A DNA stretch of 64,000 bases from Aegilops tauschii subsp. strangulata (taxonomy: Eukaryota; Streptophyta; Magnoliopsida; Poales; Poaceae), in contig NC_053039.3 of assembly GCF_002575655.3 (NCBI RefSeq), positions 223,467,622 to 223,531,621 of the forward strand. The letters are read 5' to 3'. Of the stretch, positions 55,043 to 64,000 are shown piece after piece. The notes beneath the pieces were generated by a model. It worked only from the letters and a program-made list of their open reading frames with translations. It searched no databases and was not told the DNA's origin. The position numbers and the translations under genes were made by a program. Position 1 is the stretch's first letter. The number at the start of each line of letters is the position of its first letter.

Positions 55043-56552
55043 TGTAAGTGCATCTAGTGCCCCTTAGTGATTTTAGTGTATTGAAGACTTATAGGTTAAG
55101 GGTCTAATGTGTTTATGAGTGTACACAGGTCTATAAGTCTATGAGGAGTTTGATATTTACAGAGAAAGTCGACCCCTAAAAATGAAGTTCTTCGTTTGAA
55201 GACTTTGGATTTCTGAAGACTTTCTGAAGACTTTGAAAGTGAAGAAATTGGTGTGACCTTGAAGACTTGGTATTCATTCGAGGAACATGAAGCGTGAAGA
55301 CTTTTGTTTTCGTAGTTTCATTTTCTCTTTCTTAAGTCATAGGAAACACCGTACTGTTAAAGGGGGTCGAGGAAATACTAAGGAAAAATTTCCATGTGAC
55401 GCTCAACTCAAAATCCTACACCTACCAATCCCTTCGAGTGAAGCCATTGGAAATCTCATACAGTTCAGTCATATTATTCAGTAAAAGAGACGAAGTTCTT
55501 CTGGTCTCTGAGGAATTTGTTCTGACTGAGGAGTTAGGAATTCGCCAGTGCGGATTGCCTACACAGTGAGGAACATGATAGCCCTGAGGAATTTGAGCCT
55601 CAAATATCCGACCGTTGCGGTGCTATGCGCTAGCTGTCCCAAAATATCTACCCACCTAACGGTCATATCATTGAAGGGTATTTATGTCTTATCATGTAGG
55701 GTTGTTCCCTAGGCTATAAATAGCCGCCCCTACAGCCACTAGCTGGTTGGCTGCTCCGAGAGAAACCGACACTTGTCATTTGAGAGCATCCCATCCTCCG
55801 AGGACTTTGAGCGAAAATCATCGAATGAGGAAAACCCAAACCCAAACACCTACAAACCCAAAGTTATTGAGCATCACTGAAGAGATTTATCCTGCGTGGA
55901 TCCGACGCTTGTTACCTTTGAAGACTGTGCTTCTTCTAGACGGTTAGGCGTCATGGTCTAGAGCATCCAAGAGGAATTGTGGATCGCCGAGTGACCGAGT
56001 TTGTGAAGGTTTGGAAGTCACCTGAAGACTTACCACGAGTGATTGGGCGGGGTCTGTGTGACCTTAGTTCAAGGAGAATACGGTGAGGACTGTGTGTCCA
56101 GGACTGTGTGTCCTCGGGTTTAAATACCTAGCCGCTCCAACCAGATGTACAACTGAGAGAACAGTTGGAACTGGTCTACCAAATCATTGTCTTCACCAAG
56201 CTTACTGGTTCTATTTCCTCAACTCTTTCATTTCCTCATAACTCTGTTGTGTGCTTGTTCATATCTGTGTTTGAAGACTTTGACTGAAGACTTTCTCAAT
56301 TTCCTCAGTTCAATTTCTACAGTCTGTTTGTCTTCATCATGTGTTATCCTGTGTTTACGCTTTCGGTACTCTATGCTTGTCTTCATTTCATCATGATGAC
56401 CATGCTCGTGTTCTTTTATGTTTACTTTTGAGTACTTATTCCGCTGCTAGTAGTTCTTCACTAAGGAATTTCCTTACCCGCAAATTCCTCAGTGAAGAAT
56501 TGATAAAAATCGCCTATTCACCCCCCCCTCTAGTCGATATAACGCACTTTCA
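55043..56552 (+). repeat. Copia 3' LTR, 1510 bp
   Basis: TGTAAGTGCATCTAGTGCCC to ATAACGCACTTTCA, followed by the CGGCC duplication. TATA box at 55715. Uninterrupted, so it shows the empty state of the Gypsy 2 insertion site (CAATTTCCTCAGTTCAATTT near 56300). Confidence 0.95.
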
Positions 56553-57271
56553 CGGCCCCATGGACGTATTAACCTCAGGAGCCACTCGGCTCAGTGTCCA
56601 GCCTCGCCGCAATGCTTTCCCCTCGGGAGAGTCGCGCGAGGGGGCTGGGCACGGTGGATACGCTTAGGTCACGCCTAGTGTATGCTGCCCTGCCAGGTCC
56701 CTCGGACCTGGTCATCACGCGCCCCTCCCAGGCGGAACCTCGGCGAGGACAGGTATGAAGGTCTGTTTGAGCGTCATAGGGGACTCCTGAGCATCGCGAC
56801 TCAGGAGCCTACCTGGCCACGTAGCCCCTCACCCCTTGGTCCCATCCTGGTGATCCGGACGGTCCAACCGCGGATGAGGTATGCGTGGGGTCGGGCCCTG
56901 CCGACGCAGAACACTAAGGCCTGCCTTCGCATCTCCTTCCCGCAGGCCGTTTGCGCGTCAAGGGGGACTCCTGAGCATCGCGACTCAGGAGCCTAACTGG
57001 CCATGTAGCCCCTCATCCCTTGGTCCCGTCCTGGTGATCCGGACGGTCCAACGGCGGTTGAGGTATGCGCAGAGTCGGGCCCTGCTGACGTAGAACATCA
57101 AGCAAACGGGAAGGGAGTCGCGGAATCTCAATAAAATGTTACAAAACATATTGTTCCTTAAACACCAAACATAAGTTTTAACGCCTCCATGAGGCATGCC
57201 GCATGTTGCAGGAAAGTTCGCAGGAAATTAAAACAGGAAGGAGCGCCATCGTTCACCAGCAAGCCTCTTCT
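56553..57271. other. Gypsy 3 right part, spacer with a 184-bp direct duplication
   Basis: Two copies of a 184-bp unit start at 56765 and 56949 (GGGGACTCCTGAGCATCGCG, CTTGGTCCC, GTGATCCGGACGGTCCAAC, GTCGGGCCCTGC). Each contains the hairpin CTCCTGAG-CATCGCGA-CTCAGGAG. From about 57110 an AT-rich 3' flank of the antisense gene follows. No gene on the + strand. Confidence 0.7.
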
Positions 57272-60015
57272 TCAGCCTTGGGTGTCGTCGTCAAGGAGCG
57301 CCTTCCCCTTGGCGGCGTCGCCGTCAGTCGTGTCGTTGGCCTTGGTCGCGGGATCGGCGGCACCATCGGCTAGAGGTGCGGGATTGATGGCAAGGAACTT
57401 CTTCAATAGGGCCTCCACCTGGCCCTTCACGGCTTCGGCAGCGGCTGCGCAGCGCCCTTCCTCCACGGGCTCGAGCAGCTCGCCAAGGTCAGCATCAGGG
57501 TCACGAAGATGGAGGTGGCTGAAGACGCGCGTCAGGGCAGATGAGGAGAGCGCGCGGGCTTCCCCCTCCACCATGGGGCCGATCCCTTCGACGACGTCCT
57601 CGAGCGCCATGACAAGATGAGGGAGCAGCTGGGCGGGGCCTTCGTCATCGGTCGCCAGTGGCTTCTCCAAGGCCTTCTCGTAGAGTCCCCACAGTGCTGC
57701 ACGGGACCTCTCCTCAAGAGACTTGAAGGCCGCGCGATCCTCGGCAAGAACCTTCGCCTTGGCTTCCAGCTGGGCCTTCTCCGCCTCCACCTTCTTCTCC
57801 AGCTTCTCCAGGCGGCTGCGTTCTGTGGCCTACGCCCATGCCGACTGCTCCAGCTCGGCGTCATGACCGTTGACTACGTCTTCTCGGGCCTTCATCTTCT
57901 CCTCCTCCGCCTTGCGATCACGAGCCTCGGCCGCGCGCTCATTGCGCATGGCCTCCAGCTCGGCCTCCACCAACCGGCAGCGCTCCTTGGCAGCCTCGGC
58001 ATCGTTCATCGCCACCTCGCGGACGACCGCTGCTTGGTCGACGGCCCGCTTGTCCTCCTCGGAAGCTGCCACGGCCTGGCCCAACACCGCCCTAACAGAC
58101 GCGTCGGAATGCAGCCAACCCGAGATCAGCTCCAGGCGCCCCGCCACCAGGCGACGGTCAGCGCCTTGAAGGTCACCCCGAAGCCGCGTCAGCGCAGAAA
58201 GAGCCCCCTCCAGAGCGTTGGGCGAAGCAGAAGGGTCGTGGGCCAGCGGTGCGGTAGGAGGAGGAGGCTGTGGCATCGCCATGACCTGCAAGCTGATGAT
58301 AGCAGGAAGAGAAATTGGGGGCTCCTGAACCTTTGGAACACCGACGGGCGAGCTGAGGATAGGCGCCTCCGAAGCCGACTTGGCTAAGGAGGTCGCCTTC
58401 TCCTGAGCACGGCCGACTGGGCCTCGCGAGGACGACCGAGCTGGAGAAGCGTTGGCGCCTTCGCCGCCCTGCTGCGTCGGAGGAGGTGCGACCATGCCAG
58501 GATGCTGGGTCCCCGAGGGTGCGACCACTCCCTCTCTCTTCTTCTTCGCTGCCAGTGTCGGCCTGGCAGTGCAAGGAAAGAACATCAGGAAGCAGCGACA
58601 GAAGCGGGAGCAAGAACAAAACCAGGACACGGTGCTTAGTGGTCCACGGCGGCGTAGTACCGCGGCCGCTTCAGAAGCACGGAGCCCGGGGGCCTCGCGG
58701 CCTGGGGTGCCGGCTTGCGAGTTCCAGGAGCAGATGAGGCCGCGGCAGCCGGCCCGGCGATAGCACCGGTCGGTGTCAGAACAGGGGCGCCACCTCGGGG
58801 GATCAACGCCGACCTACTCTTCGTCGAGACCCCTGCCGGCGGCTTCTTCGGGGGAGTGACCTTTGACCTCGTGGTGATCCCACCAAGGGGCAAGGCCTCC
58901 CTCATCGGGTGGTCGTCGGCATCGTCGTCATCAGGGAAAGCGCGAAGGAGATCTATCATGCACCGAGGGGAGGTCTCCCCTGCCCCCTCCCGGGCCGCCT
59001 CCACGTCCAGCTCCTCTTCCTCGTCAGAGTTGCCAGAGGACAGCTCCACGAGGGCCTCGGCGGGCACCAGCGGCACGGGCCCATACTCATTGAAGATGGG
59101 CATGGCAGCAGCAACCTCTGCCCCGTCAGCACGGCGGTACAGCGGAAGATGTGAGTCTGGTGAGAACCCCTGGCCTTCCCCGACAAAGAGGCGCAGGGCC
59201 GCGTCCAGCTCCTTGTCGGACAAGGAGTCAGGGCGCATGCGGAGGTCGTCCCCCTCATCCTCGAGCTTCCACAGGGGGGGGGGGCGAGTGCGCCTGGAGA
59301 GGGGCCAGGCGCTGCGCTAGAAACTCCTTGAGTATCATGGCTCTTGTCAGCTTCTGCGCCTTCGGGTCGTCAGGCTTCAAGTCGGGGCCATCTTCTCCAA
59401 CACATGCTTCACCCGAGGGTCGGCGAGCTTCGCGCTGAGCCAACCCTCGTGAGAAGAGGGCATCCCTGTCGGCAATGACAGCCAAGGGTAGGAACTCTTG
59501 GCACCCATGAGTACCCATTTGTTCCTGAAGCCCTCGGCCTTCTTCCCTGCCTTCGAGATCGCGTTGGTCCCGTTGGCTGCAACAAAGTTGGCACACCCCG
59601 AGCAATGGCCCTCCTTGAGCTGGAGTTAGAAGAAGTAGCGAAGCAACGCTACAGACGGCATCACCCCCACAAATGTCTCATAGTAGAAGGCAAAAATTGA
59701 CAGGAGGAGAACGGAATTAGGATGGAGGTGGAGAGCGTGGAGGTTGTAGTGGCTGAGCACAGCGTAGAAGAAATCAGAAAAGGGAGGAACCAGCCCTGTG
59801 AACACACTGTTCAAGAAGAAAGGATGAAAGGTGCTACACGGAGCATCAGTCTTGGCGGAGCCGGCCCGCAGCACGACCTCTCTTCCCTCATCGTCGTCGG
59901 CCACCGTTATCCGGCACACGGCAGCGAGCTTCTTCTCCGAGATAGTGGGCGCGCTCAAGGCCGGCTCGTACCAGGCGGGTGAGATGCGCGAGGCCTTGGC
60001 CTTGTCGGGCGCCAT
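57272..60015 (-). pseudogene. Gypsy 3 antisense gene (Transposase_28-type domain plus coiled coil)
   Basis: Minus strand from an ATG at 60015 (MAPDKAKASRISPAWYEP) to TGA at 57272. The first exon carries the family core (PPFSDFFYAVLSHYNLHALH, YYETFVGVMPSVALLRYFF) and stops near 59626. Further pieces are 59605-59255, 59238-58636 (acidic, EEEELDVEAA), 58630-57830 and 57790-57272. The last two are one frame interrupted only by a TAG at 57832-57830 within a long coiled coil (DAEAAKERCRLVEAELEAMR, LEKKVEAEKAQLEAKAKVL). Stops near 59330-59360 and a G-run at 59274-59284 mark other damage or introns. It has the same architecture as the Gypsy 2 antisense gene but diverged sequence. GC-rich like the rest of Gypsy 3. 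Confidence 0.72.
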
Positions 60016-60307
60016 CAGATGCGATCTCAAGGAGGATTCCCAGTAGATTGGGGGTCTCTTGGGGCGAGAAGGAGAAAGGGGATCTGGAGCAAGGCGAAGG
60101 AAGGCAATGAAGGCGCTGCGGCACGCACCAGCCTTTTTGTCAGTCGGGCAGTTGCCGAGGCAGCGTGGGGAAGCGGAGATGACCACATCCCGTCAATCAC
60201 CACGCGTCAATCAAGGCCGCAGGCTATTGGGGCCCGCAGTGCTCCGCACTTGCCCTTTGGCTTCGCCTCGAAGAAAAGTACGAGCGCGCCTTGGGCCTGG
60301 GGGCTAC
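60016..60307. other. Upstream region of the Gypsy 3 antisense gene and polypurine tract
   Basis: GC-rich. An open frame continues upstream of the antisense ATG to 60186 but lacks conservation. The + strand ends in TTGGGCCTGGGGGCTAC directly before the LTR start, the probable polypurine tract. No clear TATA box seen here. Confidence 0.5.
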
Positions 60308-60376
60308 TGTTGGTGTCCTGGGAACGTGGGTACCCAGACTTGCCTGCCTGCGGCCCAGGGCGTGGCTCCACCAACG
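60308..60376 (+). repeat. First 69 bp of the Gypsy 3 3' LTR (truncated)
   Basis: TGTTGGTGTCCTGGGAACGT to GGCTCCACCAACG, matching 19912-19984 with a few differences. The remaining roughly 830 bp are missing at the junction with the next element. Confidence 0.85.
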
Positions 60377-60990
60377 TCATTTAATGAGAAAGTAATAAAG
60401 CTTAAGAATATAGTAGGAGTGAACCTTTTCCTCATGAGCAAATAGGGTGGCTATATCATTTAATTTAGTAAGGTGTGCCACAACAGTTTCAGTTTCATAA
60501 CCATGAAAAGGATTAGATTCAACCAAAGTAATTAACTCAGGATCGATAGAGAATTCATAATCCTTATTAGTAACAAAGATGGGAGAAGTAGCAAACTTAG
60601 GATCTTATTTCATTTTCTCCATCATAGATTTTTCTTTCGGCTTAGTAGTTTCTTATCATCTTCTCTATCATTAGAAGCAAGAAATTCTCTTATTATCTCC
60701 CCATCCATAACATAACCATCACGTACCTTAGGCATTTCAATCAAGGACAACTATGTCTAATAGGTGAATTATAAATTTCATCAGTTTCAGCATTTTCAAA
60801 TTCTTTAGCTTTAGCAAGTTGTTCATCAAGAAATTCACCTAGTGGCATAGTTTCATTAAGCATAGTACTAGCATCATCATAAGCATCATTCATAGTAGAA
60901 GTAGCATCATCAATTACTTGTGACATATCAGAATTAATAGCAGGTGGTATGTCTCAAGCCTACTCAAAACAGAAGGTGAATCAAGTGCAG
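60377..60990 (-). pseudogene. Degenerate gag start of the reverse Gypsy fragment
   Basis: The longest open piece is 60926-60741 (61 aa, acidic, MSQVIDDATS to IYNSPIRHSCP). Conserved sequence continues in other frames down to 60377, so the gag is interrupted by several indels and then truncated. Not functional. Confidence 0.65.
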
Positions 60991-61172
60991 AGCTAGAAGG
61001 CAGTTCCTTACCTACCCTCGTCTTAGAGGGAACGATTGATACGTCTCCAACGTATCTATAAATTATGAAGTATTCATGCTATTATATTATCTGTTTTGGA
61101 TGTTTATGGGCTTTACTAAACACTTTTATACTATTTTTGGGACTAACCTATTAACCGGAGGCCCAGCCCAAA
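60377..61172 (-). mobile_element. Fragment of another Gypsy element (Fatima/Sabrina-like), reverse orientation
   Basis: On the minus strand: the end of an LTR (61172-61037, ending GATACGTTGGAGACGTATCA), a leader, then gag. The LTR end is a very common Triticeae sequence. Gag pieces include MSQVIDDATSTMNDAYDDAS, MLNETMPLGEFLDEQLAKAK and ATLFAHEEK (near 60440), with stops and indels. The fragment is cut at 60376 against the Gypsy 3 LTR and at 61172 by the next LTR. The family name is tentative. Confidence 0.75.
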
Positions 61173-61706
61173 TGTAACACCCCGCATGTAACTTGCCATA
61201 TTTGTAACTCCGACTCTTGCCATTTTCGGCTATGTGTTATGATATTCCCTCCGTGGTCGGGTTTTGTTTTTCGTTTTGCATTTTGTCATGTCATGCATTT
61301 CATATCATGTCATCATGTGCATTGCATTTGCATACGTGTTCGTCTCATGCATCCAAGCATTTTCCCCGTTGTCCATTTTGCAATCCGGCGCTCCTATCTC
61401 CTCCGGTGCACCCCTCTTGTTTTATTTCATGTGCGGGTGTCAAACTTTCTCGGAATGGACCGAGGCCTGTCAAGTGGCCTTATTATACCACCCGGAGAAC
61501 ACCGGTCAAGTTTCGTTCTATTTGGAGGTCGTTTGGTACTCCATCGGTTAACCGGGCATCGGCCATGTCCATTTATGTGTCCAGCAAAAACCCCCTCAAA
61601 AACCAGCCCAAAACCCACCAAACTCTCTTCCATGCTCTAGGTCGTTCGATCACGATCGTGTGGGCGAAAACCGCACCTCATTTGGACTCTCCTAGATCCC
61701 TCTACC

Positions 61707-61714
61707 TATAAAAC
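61707..61714 (+). promoter_or_regulatory. TATA box (CTATAAAAC) of the right-end LTR
   Basis: CTCTACCTATAAAACTCCATC, followed about 35 bp on by GACGAACCCTAGCGTC, a leader-like start. Confidence 0.6.
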
Positions 61715-63679
61715 TCCATCCCCTCCCGTATACATTCGCAGACGAACCCTAGCGTCTTCCACCTCGCGCCGCCGGACAAAGTCCACCCGCGCCGGACACG
61801 TCCAACCGCCACCTCACCTCGGCCAATAGGGCGCCGCCACGTCGCTCTGCCGCCGCCTCCAACCAATAGGACGCCGCCACCTCATCCCGCGCGCCGCGCC
61901 CTCTCTCTCCTCCCCGCGCCGCCGGCCCGCCGGGCCCAGGCGGGGCCCGCCCGGCCCGCCGCCGCCGCCCGAGGCGCTGGCCCGCGCCAGGATCCGGCCG
62001 CCGCCGTGCGCCGCGTGCCCCGTCGCCGTGCTGCCGCCCTGCCGCCGTAGCCGTCGCCGGCGCCTCCCTCCGGCCTCTCCCTCTCCTCCTCCGTCGCCGG
62101 AGAGCAGGGCCCCGAGCCCGAGTCCCTTCGCCCGATCGGATCTGGAGGATCTCCTCGTGAGTTGACTTTCTCGCGACCCCAAAAATTCCCAAGTCCTCAA
62201 TCTTTTCACAGCAAGTGCTCATGTTCCTTGTTGCACAACTCCTTGCATGTAGCTCCGATTCGCGCGTGTAATATGTCAAATTGTTCGTCTCGTGATGCTC
62301 TTCATTTTGTCCAATTGTACCATGTTCATTAGAGGTCATATTGATGCCCAAACCTCTGTTGGAAGAGGGCTGGTTGCTGTTATTCTCTGGTTCTTATCAG
62401 AACTTGGAGATTTGTCATTTTTGTATCTTTAAATCTGTGCATCTTATGGGCATGAGCTCAACATGTGTTTTGAAGTATGCCATGCCATCTTTCCAGTGGT
62501 GTAGTCCATGTATTTTTTTGATCTCTGTGGTGACTAGCACAAGCATGCAAAGTAGGCTCCGTAATGTTTCTGATTTCAGGGACTTGATGATTTCTCAAAG
62601 TCCTTGTCTGCTGTTATTTTGTTGCCATGTACACTTGATGCTACAGAGAGGTCCATGCATATTTTGGAGATGTTCAGTAAGGATGTTTTGTAGCTATAGT
62701 TGTAATTGATCCATTCCTGTAATTGTTTGCAATTATGGAGGGCTATAGCATGACTCAATCTTGCTCTACTTTTGCTATAAAATATTTCTGGCAGATTCTT
62801 AACATGATATGCAATTTTGCCAAGCTTATTGTAGTCGATCCATACATGCTATGCAATTGTTCTTGCCATGGATAGCTTCATAAACATGCCATATTGCTGT
62901 AGGTGTGCTTGTTTTGTAGTACATTGCTCTGTATTGAGTGCATCAAGCTCACAAAGAGGCCTATATATTATTGTTTCTGCCATGCTCTGTTTCTGCTAAG
63001 TCTGAAACCTGATAACGAAACTTGCTATGTTTACATGCTTGCCATCATATCTTCTGCTCCTTTTTGGCTTATGGTCAGTAAGGGACTTTTGTCATATGCA
63101 TTTAGTAGAACACTTTCATGCCTTGTTTTTCTATGTTAAGTTCCTGTAGCATGTTGATTTCGTGCTCTGAACATTGCTACCTGATGCTGTTTTCTGCCAT
63201 GTCCAGTTTTTCACAAAGTCTGTGATCCTGTTATCTTTTGCACTTTTGCCATGCTTGTTTGAGCTTGATATGGTGTGATATAGCCGTAGCTCAGTGTTCA
63301 TCTGTTGTCAAGCACCTCCTTTAGATTACTTCCATATGCTTTGTTGCTATGTTGGAGTGCTGTAGCATTGTTGCTTGTTGCATTTTAAGTGCTATCATGC
63401 TATTTATCGCAGATTCGCGTCATTCTTGTTTTGCTTGCCATTTGCAAACCGTGCATCCGATTCCGGTGATCTTTATATCGATTTCGACCGAAATCATCTC
63501 ATCTTTCCAGTGGCATGCTTGGTTTACCAAGTTACTGCCTTGTTCATCATTTTCCTTCCGGAGCACGCATATGCATCGCATATCATATCTTGCATATCAT
63601 ACATGTTTTGCATCATGTTGCTTGTGAATTTCTCGTGATTGATTGTGGTTCCGTTTGTTTGTGTTCTTGTCTTGGGTAG

Positions 63680-63763
63680 AGCCGGGAGACGAGTTCGTGA
63701 ACGAGGAACCTGTTGAGTACGCTTACGAGGATCAAGCTTTCGACAACTCTGAGAACCTTGCAG
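63680..63763 (+). other. Acidic mini-exon inside the right-end LTR (84 bp)
   Basis: Acceptor CTTGGGTAG, donor TTGCAG|GCAAG (GC type), phase 1-1, encoding PGDEFVNEEPVEYAYEDQ and FDNSENLA. The next exon would start at 63965 after GTTGCAG and stays open in phase (EVEVCSMSEHG) to the window end. The leader exon upstream has no ATG, so the start codon is unknown. Confidence 0.5.
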
Positions 63764-64000
63764 GCAAGATGACCACCCCTCGAAATCACTTCTATCTTTG
63801 CTTTGCTAGTTGTTCGCTCTATTGCCATGCTGCGCTACCTATCGCTTGCTATATCATATCTCCCATTTTTCCATGTCAGCCTCTAACCATCCTTTCCTAG
63901 CAAACCGTTGTTTGGCTAAGTTAACGCTTTTGCTCAGCCCCTCTTATAGCGTTGCTAGTTGCAGGTGAAGTTGAAGTTTGTTCCATGTCGGAACATGGAT

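Larger units (their letters stand above)
24739..56552 (+). mobile_element. Copia retrotransposon of the sirevirus (SIRE/Maximus) lineage, interrupted by Gypsy 2
   Basis: LTRs of about 1.51 kb (24739-26005 plus 43113-43354; 55043-56552) start TGTAAGTGCATCTAGTGCCC and end CGCACTTTCA. The target duplication CGGCC is at 24734-24738 and 56553-56557. Inside are a tRNA-Met type primer site, gag with zinc knuckle, a pol frame in Copia order (protease, integrase, reverse transcriptase, RNase H), a third gene in the env position, and several polypurine tracts, a sirevirus hallmark. LTRs differ at about 59 of 1270 compared sites by eye (4-5%). Its own length without Gypsy 2 is about 14.7 kb. Confidence 0.93.
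19912..60376 (+). mobile_element. Gypsy 3: GC-rich Gypsy retrotransposon with antisense gene, outer shell of the nest
   Basis: The left part is 19912-24738 (5' LTR, primer site, gag, protease, reverse transcriptase remnant). The right part is 56553-60376 (repeats, antisense gene, polypurine tract and the first 69 bp of the 3' LTR). A Copia element is inserted between them with CGGCC duplicated. About 8.6 kb belongs to Gypsy 3 itself. No RNase H or integrase remains, so it is a deleted or non-autonomous derivative. The antisense Transposase_28-type gene places it with the Tat-like Gypsy group. The 3' LTR is cut at 60376, so the target duplication cannot be checked. Confidence 0.85.
61173..64000 (+). 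mobile_element. Long LTR of the TGTAACACCCC type, partial (runs off the window)
   Basis: Begins TGTAACACCCCGCATGTAAC after CCAAA (possible target duplication, 61168-61172). The layout is promoter-like: U3 of 530 bp, TATA box at 61707, GC-rich leader (61740-62156) with strong donor CTC|GTGAGT, a T-rich intron-like region of 1.5 kb, a mini-exon (63680-63763), another intron-like piece and an exon start at 63965. It has the same kind of organisation as the solo LTR at 33609-37335 but little sequence identity outside the termini and mini-exon. Family not assigned. Confidence 0.75.

Noticed and set aside
61749..62351. 200-codon minus-strand frame rich in Arg and Gly
   Set aside because: Antisense to the GC-rich leader of an LTR; two overlapping phases are open, which points to composition only.
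62341..63900. Multi-Cys hydrophobic frames in the right-end LTR
   Set aside because: T-rich intron-like sequence between a strong donor and the mini-exon; no conservation signs.

Overview
The window is plant nuclear DNA from a large, repeat-rich grass genome, most likely a Triticeae species (wheat, Aegilops, barley or rye). The evidence is a complete Angela/BARE-type solo LTR, a sirevirus-type Copia element, several Tat-lineage Gypsy elements that carry an extra archaeal-type RNase H and an antisense gene, and intron-containing reading frames. No bacterial features, tRNA genes or confident single-copy host genes were seen. All family names are recognised from memory of sequence patterns and not from a search.

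Layout. (1) 1-2477: the 3' end of a Tat-type Gypsy element (copy A) with a rearranged 3' LTR. (2) 2478-18925: a composite block, probably a CACTA-like DNA transposon. It has a broken En/Spm-type gene, three arrays of subterminal-type repeats, a roughly 500-bp tandem array, a 5S-rRNA-derived piece, two unknown small genes and a gene ending in a B3 DNA-binding domain. An Angela-type solo LTR (6920-8646) is inserted in it. The right end looks like a CACTA terminus; the left end is outside the window. (3) 18926-19911: a GGGCC-rich repeat field. (4) 19912-60376: a nest four elements deep. A GC-rich Gypsy element (Gypsy 3) holds a sirevirus Copia (24739-56552, TSD CGGCC). The Copia holds a second Tat Gypsy (Gypsy 2, 26006-43107, TSD CTCAG, inserted in the Copia 5' LTR). 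Gypsy 2 holds a solo LTR (33609-37335, TSD CACCT). (5) 60377-61172: a reverse-strand fragment of another Gypsy. (6) 61173-64000: the start of a long LTR of the TGTAACACCCC type that runs off the window.

Gene content. Gypsy 2 keeps gag, protease, reverse transcriptase, RNase H, archaeal-type RNase H and integrase, broken by one frameshift and TAG stops. On the opposite strand downstream it has a seven-exon antisense gene with its own TATA box. Gypsy 3 and copy A carry the same type of antisense gene. The Copia has gag, a long pol frame whose integrase has lost its catalytic glutamate, and a third gene in the env position, behind what looks like its own TATA promoter and intron.

The most unusual observations are: a small acidic mini-exon of identical phase, with a rare GC-type donor, inside two different long LTR families; spliced antisense genes with conserved promoters; a snap-back rearrangement of the copy A LTR; and a cluster of reading-frame breaks that all read TAG, as expected from C-to-T change at CAG sites.
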